Shown: positions 1-8,938, counted from the first letter of the stretch. The stretch is DNA of 64,000 bases from Berkiella sp963829835 (GCA_963829835.1 CAWHKC010000004.1:1798001-1862000); one strand, 5' to 3'. The notes: a model not told the origin generated them from the letters alone. Made by a program: numbers and translations.

Positions 1-1488
1 GTAATTACTTTTCATAGCAAAGCTGACAGGGATGCTTTTATTGCTCAAGAGAATAAAAAGATTTCGCTAGAAGTTGGAGATAGTAAAAAGGAACTCAGAG
101 TATATGGAAATCCTAAGGATGAAAAAAATGCTTTGATCTCTTTACCAAAATACACGGATGAAGCTCGCAAACAAGAAGTTAATAAAGAATATGCGTCAGC
201 TTTAATTGCTTACCTTAATAAAAAATACCCACAAGCTTCTGCTATTAGAAATCCATTTGAAAGCGTTGAAGACAATGCACCAGCTGCTGCGGCAGTCGTG
301 CCCGATTCAGTACAAGTTAAAATTGAGCCAGGAGTAGTGCCTGCTGCTCCAGTTCCCGTTGCTGCTCCAGTTCCCGTTGCTGCTCCAGTTCCCGTTGCTG
401 CTCCAGTTCCTGTTGCTGCTCCAGTTCCCGTTGCTGCTCCAGTTCCTGTTGCTGCTCCAGTTCCCGTTTCTGCTCCAGTTCCCGTTGCTGCTTCAGCGCC
501 AGTTGCTGCTCCAGCGCCAGTTGCTGCTCCAGCGCCAGTTGCTGCTCCAGCGCCAGTTGCATCAACTGTAATCGATTTAGAAGATCCAAAAGTTATTGCA
601 GAACAAGCAAAACTACTCGAGGCCGCTGAGGCAGCCAAGGCAATAAAGGCAGTAGAAGAAGCTGAGAAAGTTGAGAAGGCTAAAAATGCAGCCAAATCTC
701 CTGTACCAGCACAAACACCTGCTGCTGCTGTGGCAGTTGCTTCAGCTCCTACTCCAGAACAAGTCGCTAAAAAAGCAGATGAACAAGAAGAAGCTGAACG
801 AGCGGCTGCAATAGAAGCAGTTGCAATAGCTGAAAAAGCAGAACAAGTTCAAAAAGAAAAGGATGCCAAAGAATTAGCTGAGAGAGCAAAAAAGACACCA
901 ACAGCACCAGTGGCTGCACAAGCTAAAGCACCAGTTGCTGCGTCAGTAGCACCAGCACCAGCTAAAGCTCCAGCAGCGCCAGTTGCTGCTCCAGCGCCAG
1001 TTGCTGTTGCAGCTCCTGCTCCTGCTGCTAATGCATCTTACTTTACCAAATTAAAAAGTTACCTACCAAGTATGCCAAGCATACCGAACATGCCAACCAT
1101 CGAAAGTGCGAAAAAAGCATTCAATAATTTCATTAAAGCGCCTTCAAAGTTTCCTGCAACGTTAGGAATCATGGGTGCTGCTGGTGCTTTCGCTTTTGGG
1201 ATGCCCTTGATGACGGTTGTTTTTGTTGGTGGTGCGGTTTTTGCTGGTACTAAAGTGAGAACGCATTATTATACTCAACCTATGGCTGGTGGTCAGACTC
1301 TTGCTGATAATGAAACGCCTGCTGCAAAAGAAAGTGGTAAAAAAGCAGCTGCAAGCTGGGACGTCTACGTTAAAGAAGGCTTTTTTAATTTAAACAGCTG
1401 GAAAAAACCAATAGCGTTTGGACAAGCTATGTTGCAAGAAATGGATAAAGAAGAGAAAAAAGCTGTAGTAGCTCCTAAAGCTAAATAG
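1..1488 (+). CDS. Partial large protein with AAPVPV repeats and shared C-terminal membrane module (paralogue 1 of 3)
   Basis: The reading frame is open from base 1, so the gene starts left of the window; an internal TTG at 133 is not a convincing start because the residues before it (ITFHSKADRDAF) match a repeat in the gene at 3316. In order the visible part has: this N-terminal repeat; a Pro/Ala/Val tract of twelve six-residue units; an Ala/Glu/Lys-rich, probably helical rod (about nt 570-900); a second Pro/Ala tract; and a C-terminal module (about nt 1120-1485) with FIKAPSKFPATLG, a hydrophobic hairpin, then W..Y.K, NSWKKP..FG.AM and DKEEKKA. That module recurs at the ends of the next two genes. 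I do not recognise a named family. The charged tail and membrane hairpin would fit a translocated membrane-inserting protein, which is inference only. Confidence 0.75.
   Translation, partial: VITFHSKADRDAFIAQENKKISLEVGDSKKELRVYGNPKDEKNALISLPKYTDEARKQEVNKEYASALIAYLNKKYPQASAIRNPFESVEDNAPAAAAVVPDSVQVKIEPGVVPAAPVPVAAPVPVAAPVPVAAPVPVAAPVPVAAPVPVAAPVPVSAPVPVAASAPVAAPAPVAAPAPVAAPAPVASTVIDLEDPKVIAEQAKLLEAAEAAKAIKAVEEAEKVEKAKNAAKSPVPAQTPAAAVAVASAPTPEQVAKKADEQEEAERAAAIEAVAIAEKAEQVQKEKDAKELAERAKKTPTAPVAAQAKAPVAASVAPAPAKAPAAPVAAPAPVAVAAPAPAANASYFTKLKSYLPSMPSIPNMPTIESAKKAFNNFIKAPSKFPATLGIMGAAGAFAFGMPLMTVVFVGGAVFAGTKVRTHYYTQPMAGGQTLADNETPAAKESGKKAAASWDVYVKEGFFNLNSWKKPIAFGQAMLQEMDKEEKKAVVAPKAK
343..558 (+). 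repeat. Twelve tandem copies of an 18-bp in-frame unit
   Basis: The unit gctgctccagttcccgtt is repeated without spacers. Eight units encode AAPVPV (one begins with Ser instead of Ala) and the last four encode A[AS/AP]APV with cgcca in place of ttccc. The unit length is a multiple of three, so copy-number change would lengthen or shorten the protein without a frameshift. The high internal identity creates open frames on both strands that are not genes. Confidence 0.95.
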
Positions 1489-1495
1489 TTCTTTT

Positions 1496-1535
1496 GTGGG
1501 TAATGTTTCGCATGAAGCTTACCCACTTTTCTGTT
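1496..1535 (+). terminator. Likely intrinsic terminator after paralogue 1
   Basis: The arms gtgggtaa and ttacccac flank a 15-nt loop and are followed by ttttctgtttt, directly after the stop codon of the first gene. Confidence 0.65.
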
Positions 1536-1572
1536 TTACCGCTATCTTAATCTAATCTCATGGGAGAGTATC

Positions 1573-3240
1573 TTGGCTAAAGGCGGAATCATTCATTTCA
1601 GAGTTCAGCAAGACAATAACACCAAGGCATCTGATGCTAATGTTAAGATCTTTGCGCCTGCTTGGGTGGAAAAAGCCCTAGAAAAGTTCAGTGATGAATT
1701 AAAAGGAGCTCAATTTGAAATTTCCCCTCCTTCGGGTAAATATTTAGTTATTAAAGATAAAATCTCATTAACGGATCTTGTTGCAATAGCAAGAAATGAA
1801 GCGGTAAATACAAACGGTCAAATTAATTTGGACCAATATGTAGGCATTCATCCTACGACTGTTCTTGCCCTAAGAGATTTAGTTAAACATTGCGTGATTG
1901 TAGGAAAAGATATCGCCACCAGTTATGGCGGCTATCCGGAAATGTCATCAATTCATCCACTAAACAAAGAAGTCTATGTTTGTGATTTACCCGCATTGCA
2001 ATTTCAAAAAATGTATAATTCGGGTCGTCATGTTCTGATCTCAGAAAAGAATGAGTGGATTGAAGGACCTTTAGATAAAGATATTTATCAACATACAGTG
2101 GGTGGCACCAAACCACTCTATGCCCAAGCCCAACAAAATACCGAAGGTCGGTTTTTAGTGGGCGCATTCAACGAAAAACCAGTTCTATTCGATACGCAGG
2201 CATACCAATCATTTATTATCCAAGATTTCTTGTTGGCTGCCACAGCTTTAAATACACAAGCCAAGTTAGCTTCTCCCCCCGATGAGTTAAACTTTAAGTT
2301 TCTTAAATATGGCACGGGCTTTTTTGCTAATGAGTTAAAAGGGGAAGCCAAAGCCAAATTGCTTGAGAATCTAGTGATAGGGGTTTTCAAAGGGTTAGAA
2401 CAACTGTTTGCTCAACCATTGGAATCTCGTAGTCAAATCAAAAGGATTGAGCTACCTTTTTATAGAGACAAATTCAATTTAAGAATAAACAACTTATTAA
2501 AAAATATTGAAGATTTATGTAAAATAAATAATGTTCAGTTCGCAGCGCCAGAAGAAGACGCGTTGGCACCCACTTCTTCAGCCTACAAAACTGCAACGAC
2601 AAATTGTTCTGATCCCCATGCTCCAACAGGGAATGAGATGCACTATGGGAGTGTAGATGCTGCTATTGCGGAAAATTTACAAAGAAAAGCTAATAACTTT
2701 AACCCAATCTGTAATCCAGCAATGGGTTCACAATATCTTACGATTAACCATTTGTCTCCTCAAAATATATCAACGAGTAGTGCTATTGCGTTGGCCTTAG
2801 CATCACAAGAGACACTTTTAGCAAAAACCCGTTTTGTAGTATTCATTTTACTATCAGATCTATTAAATAACGGCAAAGGGTTCATCAAAGGGCCTGCTAG
2901 GCACCCGGGTACATTTGGGATTTTAGGGGGATTGATTGTATTTGCTGCCGGAATGTCTGCAATGGCTGTCATTACCGTTGGCGCATTGATAATGTCAGGT
3001 TTAACAATCAGAAACTTGATTTATGATGAACCTTATATCTCACCGGAAAATCAAACGCCCCAGGAAAAGGAATTAGAAATTCAAGCATGGAATGATGGTG
3101 TTGCAGCAGGAAAAAGTTGGCTCCACTATTTTAAGAGCACCGTTTCTGTAAATGATTGGAAACATATCAATGCTTTTGGTATAGCGATGCGCTATACGGT
3201 TGATAATGAAGAAAGAAAAGCGCGTTTAAATAAACTTTAA
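1573..3240 (+). CDS. Hypothetical 555-residue protein with the shared C-terminal membrane module (paralogue 2 of 3)
   Basis: The start is the TTG at 1573, preceded by gggag at 1562-1566; the ATG at 1560 runs into a stop within six codons. The first 420 or so residues resemble nothing I can name, apart from a short GNE-containing stretch near nt 2630 that weakly echoes the GNEGNIGL region of the next gene. From about nt 2869 the protein carries the module seen in both neighbours: FIKGPARHPGTFG, a glycine-rich hydrophobic hairpin with GMSAMAV, then W..YFK, NDWKH..AFG.AM and NEERKA at the C terminus. The order and orientation suggest a tandem duplication array in which the C-terminal module is conserved while the N-terminal body has diverged. 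Function unknown; a secreted or membrane-inserted protein is the working inference. Confidence 0.8.
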   Translation: MAKGGIIHFRVQQDNNTKASDANVKIFAPAWVEKALEKFSDELKGAQFEISPPSGKYLVIKDKISLTDLVAIARNEAVNTNGQINLDQYVGIHPTTVLALRDLVKHCVIVGKDIATSYGGYPEMSSIHPLNKEVYVCDLPALQFQKMYNSGRHVLISEKNEWIEGPLDKDIYQHTVGGTKPLYAQAQQNTEGRFLVGAFNEKPVLFDTQAYQSFIIQDFLLAATALNTQAKLASPPDELNFKFLKYGTGFFANELKGEAKAKLLENLVIGVFKGLEQLFAQPLESRSQIKRIELPFYRDKFNLRINNLLKNIEDLCKINNVQFAAPEEDALAPTSSAYKTATTNCSDPHAPTGNEMHYGSVDAAIAENLQRKANNFNPICNPAMGSQYLTINHLSPQNISTSSAIALALASQETLLAKTRFVVFILLSDLLNNGKGFIKGPARHPGTFGILGGLIVFAAGMSAMAVITVGALIMSGLTIRNLIYDEPYISPENQTPQEKELEIQAWNDGVAAGKSWLHYFKSTVSVNDWKHINAFGIAMRYTVDNEERKARLNKL

Positions 3241-3243
3241 TCA

Positions 3244-3272
3244 TTGACCTAACATACAAAAATGTTTATTAT
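3244..3272 (+). promoter_or_regulatory. Sigma-70-type promoter for paralogue 3
   Basis: TTGACC at 3244-3249 and TATTAT at 3267-3272 are separated by 17 bases and lie about 45 bases before the ATG at 3316. This suggests the third paralogue has its own promoter. Confidence 0.6.
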
Positions 3273-3315
3273 TTATGACATAAATAAGTTATTAAACTAA
3301 TATTTTGGGTGTGTT

Positions 3316-6003
3316 ATGGCAATCTTTAAAGAAATCAAAATCCGCAAAACTTATAAACAAAGTACCGATGATTCTTGCTTTTATATCCTTGCTATTAATT
3401 TTGAAAGCAAAGCCGCTCGTGATGATTTTCTGAATAAAGAAAAAAAGGCTTTGGGCGGATCTGAAAATGATGATTTTTACGCTTTTATCCCTTTAGTTTG
3501 TCTCGAACAACATCTTACCTTTGTTGCAGGCTTGAAATACTACTATCCCCAAGAAGAGACTTTTTTAAAAACCCCGTTAGAAATTGAAACCTATGAACAA
3601 ACCCTATTTGGTTTTAAGCGATTAGTCCTACCCAAATGTTTGCCTTTTAGCAAGGTCAATCTTTTTGATATGACAGATACTGCATTTGATGAAAACAATA
3701 CAGACTGTGCAATTGCCATTACATTTCAAAACAAAGCAGAACGTGATGCTTTTGTAGCCAGAGAATCAAGGATTAATATTCCATTTTCTTCAGAGTTGAA
3801 AGCCCGTATTAAAAAAGATGATGAATTAGTCGCTTTTATCCGATACGGCGCTTCAGCGTTTTATAGCAAAGATAAGCATGATTCAATGAACAAGAAAAGT
3901 TATAAAGGATTGATTGCTTATTTTAAAAAAATGTACCCTGATGCGTATGATTTTGATAAACCATTAGAGACAATAAAATGGACATTCAATTCACTTGACG
4001 AAGATCTTAAAGCGCAAAAGCAAGCACAACCTGCACCTACCCAAGCCATCGCTGTTCAGGCTGAGCCCACGTTAGAAGAATTACAAGCTAAGTTAATGAC
4101 GAATGTTTATCCAAAAATGGTCGCAATAGCCGAACGATACCAGGGCCATGTAGTGAAAGATGCAATCGGTAAAGCGATTGCTGGAAAAGACCTTAAGCCC
4201 TGTTCAGGCGCAAACAATCCATTTCATAATCCCATTGCAAAAGGGATTATGGAAAAGCAGATAACGTTTTCATCTACTGAACAAGACATTATTCGTGAAT
4301 GCCAAAATTCAGCACGACTCGTCATTACTTCTGAAAACCATGACATTTTGTTGAACTATTTTTTAGAACGCAGAAAAAGTGATGACAAGTTAGGGAATCT
4401 TTATAAGTCCATACCTTTTTCCAGTTTTGTGCTGCGTTTATTTCAGAAAAGATTTAAAGAAGTTTACTATGATGGTAGAGCCATTGTTCTAAGAGATGGA
4501 AAATCTTATGGAAACGCTGATGGTAGTAATGGTAAAGCCTTTTTACGTCGCATTGGAACACCAGAAGATGTCGCAGAGATTTATAAGGAATATCTGACTC
4601 TAGAGGAATCTGTGCTGTCCTCGCTCGTGCTGCCCCAAGCGACCTCGATTGTGATCGGTACCGGTAATCGTAGCGAAGAAAAAAGCTGGAATGTTGCCAA
4701 GGAATTGAAAGAATCTATTGATGTTGCCACATTCTCTTATCCTGCTGCTGCGGAGTTTAGAAATGGCAATACAGCGCATTATGATTACTTCTTTATTGTC
4801 AAACCCGATCAAGAAGATGAAACCTACAAACAACAGGTAGCACTAATTAAAAATAATCCCGCCTTAATGCAGGTGGCGAGAAGTCTTTATGGTGATACAT
4901 TTGCTTTTGAAATTGAGAATAAGGCCGATCAACGATTCGAAACCATTAATGCCGATGGGCAAATTTATTATTTAAATAAGAATGCCTACCTTGCTAGAAC
5001 CAAAAATATATTAAAGAGTCTGTTGATGGCAGCAGATCTGCAGATGTGTGAACAGGGTTTAGGAAAAACCTTTCAACTCAAAGGCTTAGGGTTGGGTGCT
5101 TTTTCTTTTAGCGGGCAAGAGAACAACGAAAAACTTCAAGCACTCTACATTCAATGTCTAAAGTCAGTTCTTGAAGATAAAGACTTTAAACTCAAACATA
5201 TCAATTGCATTAATTTAATCAATCTTCCAAGCGATATGAAGGAATTAAAGGCTGGCGAAGTTAAAAAAGAAAATACAACTTCGGCTATTAAACTTATCCG
5301 AACCTGTATGGAGCCCACCTCAAACTTGCATGTTGCTAAGATTGGTGAAATAGGCGGGGTTGTTGTTTGTGGCGATTCAGGCTCTAAATTTGGTAATGAA
5401 GGTAATATTGGTCTTGACAGAAGCAGCAGTGATGATCCGGCTGCCCAATACAGTTTATTAGATCCCCTTATTCTTGATTTTGAAGTAAATCCCAAACTTC
5501 AGAATAAAGATTGCATTCATGTGATTGCGGATAGCACTTTAAAACCTCTCGCGGAACCTGCGGGAGTGGTGATAACACCTTTAGCGCCTCAAATACCCCC
5601 AGTGAGTCTATTAGGCTCTATTCAGAATAGATTGAATGACTTTTTGAAAGCACCATCGAAGCATCCTATTACTTTAGGGTTCATGGGGGCGATAGTCGCC
5701 TTTGGCGCGGGGATGTCTGCATTGACAATTGGTTTGGTCGCAGGCGTCATTATTGGTGGCTTAAAATTAAGACAACAGCTTCATGCTAAGGCGCTTGAGC
5801 ATCGACCAAACAAGCCCAATCCTTGCGAACCTATTAGTGATGCGTTTAAAGCTGATTGGGATGGTTCAAAGGCTGTTACATGGACAGCTTATTTTAAAAG
5901 TTGCACTGAAATCAATAACTGGAAGCATCCTGTTATTTTTGGGGCAGCGATGTTGGATCAGATGGATAAAGAAGAAAAGAAAGCGCGGGTTAATCAACCT
6001 TAA
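3316..6003 (+). CDS. Hypothetical 895-residue protein with duplicated N-terminal motif and shared C-terminal membrane module (paralogue 3 of 3)
   Basis: It starts at ATG 3316. The N-terminal 210 residues contain two copies of one unit: AINFESKAARDDF near residue 26 and AITFQNKAERDAF near residue 133. A third copy is at the left end of the window in paralogue 1. A short Ala/Pro/Gln linker (about 233-250) follows. The central body (about 255-745) ends with a glycine-rich stretch, GLGLGAFSF (590-598), and GDSGSKFGNEGNIGL (686-700) followed by DRSSSDDPAAQYSLLDP. This vaguely recalls macro-like nucleotide-binding folds, but I cannot assign it. The C terminus (about 775-895) is the shared module: FLKAPSKHPITLG, two hydrophobic segments, W.AYFK, NNWKHPVIFGAAM and DKEEKKA. 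The gene is convergent with recN across a perfect palindrome. No function is claimed. Confidence 0.85.
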   Translation: MAIFKEIKIRKTYKQSTDDSCFYILAINFESKAARDDFLNKEKKALGGSENDDFYAFIPLVCLEQHLTFVAGLKYYYPQEETFLKTPLEIETYEQTLFGFKRLVLPKCLPFSKVNLFDMTDTAFDENNTDCAIAITFQNKAERDAFVARESRINIPFSSELKARIKKDDELVAFIRYGASAFYSKDKHDSMNKKSYKGLIAYFKKMYPDAYDFDKPLETIKWTFNSLDEDLKAQKQAQPAPTQAIAVQAEPTLEELQAKLMTNVYPKMVAIAERYQGHVVKDAIGKAIAGKDLKPCSGANNPFHNPIAKGIMEKQITFSSTEQDIIRECQNSARLVITSENHDILLNYFLERRKSDDKLGNLYKSIPFSSFVLRLFQKRFKEVYYDGRAIVLRDGKSYGNADGSNGKAFLRRIGTPEDVAEIYKEYLTLEESVLSSLVLPQATSIVIGTGNRSEEKSWNVAKELKESIDVATFSYPAAAEFRNGNTAHYDYFFIVKPDQEDETYKQQVALIKNNPALMQVARSLYGDTFAFEIENKADQRFETINADGQIYYLNKNAYLARTKNILKSLLMAADLQMCEQGLGKTFQLKGLGLGAFSFSGQENNEKLQALYIQCLKSVLEDKDFKLKHINCINLINLPSDMKELKAGEVKKENTTSAIKLIRTCMEPTSNLHVAKIGEIGGVVVCGDSGSKFGNEGNIGLDRSSSDDPAAQYSLLDPLILDFEVNPKLQNKDCIHVIADSTLKPLAEPAGVVITPLAPQIPPVSLLGSIQNRLNDFLKAPSKHPITLGFMGAIVAFGAGMSALTIGLVAGVIIGGLKLRQQLHAKALEHRPNKPNPCEPISDAFKADWDGSKAVTWTAYFKSCTEINNWKHPVIFGAAMLDQMDKEEKKARVNQP

Positions 6004-6014
6004 TCTTATCTTCA

Positions 6015-6089
6015 GTAGGGTGGGCAAAGCTTTTAGCGTGCCCACCAATTCACGGATGGTGGGCACGCTAAAAGCTTTGCCCACCCTAC
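6015..6089. repeat. Perfect 33-bp inverted repeat, GTAGGGTGGGC family
   Basis: The arms 6015-6047 and 6057-6089 are exact reverse complements around a 9-base loop. The arm begins gtagggtgggcaaagc. A close relative lies at 25474-25545 and a remnant near 62829-62852. It lies between convergent genes and could fold into a strong hairpin for either transcript. The TAG stop of recN (6086-6088) falls inside the right arm. Confidence 0.95.
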
Positions 6090-7768
6090 GCTAGTTCCTT
6101 CTTTTTTAATAACTGCTTCGCATTAGCCCTAGCCTGCGCCGTCACATCAATCCCACCCAACATACGCGCGATTTCTTCAACCCGTTGTTGTTCGGTTAAT
6201 AAATGGATTTCACTGATAGTGCTATTTTCAAGACGGGTCTTAGTGACTTGAATATGATGATCGCCAGCACAAGCCACTTGTGGTAAATGGGTGACGCATA
6301 ACACCTGCGTGGTTTTGCTTAAATCATATAACGCTTTGCCCACAATAGCGCCAATTTTGCCGCTTATTCCCACATCCACTTCATCAAACACTAAACAAGG
6401 TGTGGCTAAAAATTGCGCGGTTAACACTTCAAGCGCTAAACTAATTCGCGATAATTCACCGCCAGAAGCAACCTTGTTCAAAGGTTGTGGTGCATGCCCA
6501 GGATTAGCGCTCACACCAAATACCACCGTTTCATTGCCACTCATATGCAATGAGCCATCTGTGAACGGTGTTAACTGAACCGTGAACAATCCCCCCGGCA
6601 TTCCTAAAGGTTGTATGGTTTTGGTTACATCTTGCGCTAACTTTTGGGCAGTTTCCATTCTTGCTTTGCTTAAGATCTTGGCGAAGCGCTGATATTGCTT
6701 AGCTGCTATCGTTAAATCTTGTTCAAGTTGTTTAATCGTTTGTTCAAGGTTCGCAAAATGATGAGCTTGGCTTTTGAGTTTTTCAAAATGCGCCATTAAC
6801 TGCTCAGGTTCAATCCGATGTTTTCTTGCCATATCATGCAAGCGTTCAAGGCGATGTTCCACTTGTGATAACCTAGCAGGATTGATTTCTAATCCAGCGA
6901 TAAAATCATTAATTTCGGAAACCGCTTCTTGCATTTGAATATGTGCATTGTTTAAGCATTCTTTGGCATTGGCAAGGGAAGGGAACTTTTCTGTTAATGA
7001 GCGCAGCGATTGTTGCGCTTGAGTGATTAATTGTAATGCATTGGCGTCTTCTTGATTTTCTAGCAATGCCAAGGCCATTTCAGTGGCTTGAATATAAGAC
7101 GCGGCATTTGCCAATTGATCGTGCTCTTGATGCAAGAGGGTGATTTCTTGATCTTTAAGATCAAGCGCTTCAATCTCAGCAATTTGATATTGCAACAAAT
7201 CAATTCTGGATTGTTCAGGGGATCCATTGTCACGCAGGCTCTGTAAACGATGCTCAACTTTTTCCCATTCTTTGTAAGCAGTTTTAACTTGACTGACCAT
7301 TTCATCATGTTGGCCATATGCATCAAGTAAGCGACATTGTTCGCTTGATTTTAATAAGAGTTGATGTTGATGCTGACCATGGATCGCAACCAAATATTCA
7401 CCCAATAATTTTAATTGGGCAGAAGTTGCCGGGCGGCCATTAATAAATGCTTTTGAGCGTCCATTGGCATACAAAATACGACGGATAATACATTGTTCGG
7501 CATCATCGTTTGTTAATTCACAATCAGTAAGCCATAAAATCGCGCCTGATAAAGTGGAGATATCAAAAGTAGCCGCTATTTCAGCTTTTTCAGCCCCTGG
7601 CCTAACTTTTAAGCTGTCTGAGCGCATCCCCAAAGCAAGGCCTAAAGCATCTAAAATGATACTTTTGCCCGCTCCAGTTTCGCCGGTGATAACGGTCATG
7701 CCTTGAGAAAAGGTGATATCGACGTGAGAAACAATTGCGAGATCTTTGATCAACAAATGCTGCAACAT
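6086..7768 (-). CDS. recN: DNA repair protein RecN
   Basis: RecN is an SMC-like ATPase that acts at double-strand breaks in recombinational repair. The 560-residue length is normal for the family. The Walker A motif GETGAGKS is at residues 29-36. Long helical coiled-coil arms fill the middle. The ABC signature SGGELSRISLALE lies near 435-447 and Walker B CLVFDEVDVGISG near 457-469, followed by the VTHLPQVA switch region. The ATG at 7768 lies only 5 bases after the nadK stop, and the likely ribosome site (ggagc) sits in the end of nadK, so the two are probably translationally coupled. The stop codon is provided by the end of a palindromic repeat, so the last residues may differ from close relatives. 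No LexA box was identified upstream. Confidence 0.96.
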   Translation of the reverse strand: MLQHLLIKDLAIVSHVDITFSQGMTVITGETGAGKSIILDALGLALGMRSDSLKVRPGAEKAEIAATFDISTLSGAILWLTDCELTNDDAEQCIIRRILYANGRSKAFINGRPATSAQLKLLGEYLVAIHGQHQHQLLLKSSEQCRLLDAYGQHDEMVSQVKTAYKEWEKVEHRLQSLRDNGSPEQSRIDLLQYQIAEIEALDLKDQEITLLHQEHDQLANAASYIQATEMALALLENQEDANALQLITQAQQSLRSLTEKFPSLANAKECLNNAHIQMQEAVSEINDFIAGLEINPARLSQVEHRLERLHDMARKHRIEPEQLMAHFEKLKSQAHHFANLEQTIKQLEQDLTIAAKQYQRFAKILSKARMETAQKLAQDVTKTIQPLGMPGGLFTVQLTPFTDGSLHMSGNETVVFGVSANPGHAPQPLNKVASGGELSRISLALEVLTAQFLATPCLVFDEVDVGISGKIGAIVGKALYDLSKTTQVLCVTHLPQVACAGDHHIQVTKTRLENSTISEIHLLTEQQRVEEIARMLGGIDVTAQARANAKQLLKKKELA

Positions 7769-7773
7769 TGATC

Positions 7774-8646
7774 TTAGGCGCTCCAGCCAAGTTTAGTTCT
7801 AAGGGTATGATAATAATCATAGTCGTTAGGATGCAAAAGGCGCAATTCTTTTGTTTTACGTCGAATTACTAATCTGTCATTGGGAAGTGCATTGAAATGA
7901 ACTTGACCATCACAACTTAAGCGAGGATTAAGTAAATTATCTGGCATGATATGAATTTCAATATGGCCTTTGCTATCGATCACAATAGGGCGATTACTCA
8001 ATGTTGAAGGATGCATTGGCACAAGAACAATTGCAGGTAAAGCAGGGTGTAGAATCGGGCCACCACCAGAAAGTGCATAAGCAGTTGAACCTGTAGGCGT
8101 TGCGGTAATGATGCCATCTGCACGTTGGCGATAGACAAGACGTTGATCGATCAGTACTTCAAACTCAATCATTCTGGCGATATCGCCGGAATAAAGCACG
8201 ACATCATTTAAGGCCATACCACGATCAATTAATTCCTTATTGCGCCATAATTCCATTTCTAACAAGAAACGGTGCTCTTCTTGATAAGCACCAGTTAAAA
8301 TGGGTTCTAAAGATTGTGTAAGGGCTTGCGGGGAGATATCGGTTAAAAATCCGCGTCGTCCGCGATTGACACCCAGAACGGGGATCCCACTATCGACAAC
8401 TGCGCGTGCAGCATCGAGTAAGCTGCCATCTCCGCCAACCACAATAATTAGATCGCACAAACTTCCCAATGCTTCACGTTTAGCTTTTTTTACTAACAAA
8501 TCGGACATGAGCTCGGCACAATGGTGTTCCATTGTGATCTCAATACCTTTGGTTTGTAAGAAGGTAACCAGCGAAGTGAGTGTGCTACGAGCTTCAGGGT
8601 TCGTATGTTTACCAATTAATCCGATTTTTTTGAACTGGATGGTCAT
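7774..8646 (-). CDS. nadK: NAD kinase
   Basis: The enzyme phosphorylates NAD to NADP in the cytosol. The hallmark GGDGS motif (VVGGDGSLLDAA), the NRGRRGFLTD segment and the glycine-rich ATPTGSTAYALSGGGPI loop are all present. The chosen ATG at 8646 gives MTIQFKKIGLIG, which matches where the family usually begins, about 290 residues long. The frame continues upstream to an ATG at 8658 and a GTG at 8691, and no candidate has a strong ribosome site, so the start is uncertain. It precedes recN by 5 bases on the same strand, an arrangement common in gammaproteobacteria. The region upstream contains a palindromic repeat and no clear promoter. Confidence 0.94.
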   Translation of the reverse strand: MTIQFKKIGLIGKHTNPEARSTLTSLVTFLQTKGIEITMEHHCAELMSDLLVKKAKREALGSLCDLIIVVGGDGSLLDAARAVVDSGIPVLGVNRGRRGFLTDISPQALTQSLEPILTGAYQEEHRFLLEMELWRNKELIDRGMALNDVVLYSGDIARMIEFEVLIDQRLVYRQRADGIITATPTGSTAYALSGGGPILHPALPAIVLVPMHPSTLSNRPIVIDSKGHIEIHIMPDNLLNPRLSCDGQVHFNALPNDRLVIRRKTKELRLLHPNDYDYYHTLRTKLGWSA

Positions 8647-8737
8647 TGTTTGGTCCATCAGGTTAACTGACTTATTTGGTTGGAAAAGCACTTATTGGCT
8701 CTTAACATAACATTTCTAATGATCCCGACACAAACTT

Positions 8738-8818
8738 AAGACCCTCATCCTAACCTTCTCCCACCTCTTCTCTTTCCCCTCTCCCCTTGTGGGAGAGGGT
8801 TATTAGGGTGAGGGTCTT
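8738..8818. repeat. Imperfect palindrome, AAGACCCTCA family
   Basis: The left end aagaccctcatcctaacc and right end ggttattagggtgagggtctt are near-complementary, with pyrimidine-rich and purine-rich inner parts (ctctcccc/gggagagggt). A related, degenerate copy lies between nuoM and nuoN (44568-44654). It lies in the divergent gap between nadK and hrcA; the rest of that gap shows no clear feature. Confidence 0.8.
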
Positions 8819-8938
8819 GATTTCTATCATCAGGAGCTGACTTAAAGTCTGGTTCTTTGGGCATGAACCCTTTAAAATAGGGGACAATGAATTTTGGATA
8901 ACTTTCAAACAACATAAGCGTGTATTTTTTAAAATATT

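Noticed and set aside
343..558. Possible CRISPR array
   Set aside because: The repeats are directly adjacent, without spacers, and lie in frame in a coding gene.
210..695. Open frames on both strands across the 18-bp repeat (including 317-589 minus and 359-571 plus)
   Set aside because: They arise from the low-complexity repeat itself, give Ala/Gly/Thr, Gln/Leu/Glu or Leu/Phe/Gln runs and have no ribosome sites.
5783..6094. 103-codon plus-strand frame at the end of paralogue 3
   Set aside because: It is a frame shadow of paralogue 3 that runs into the palindromic repeat.
8300..8710. 136-codon plus-strand frame opposite nadK
   Set aside because: It is antisense to well-conserved nadK motifs and has no recognisable product.
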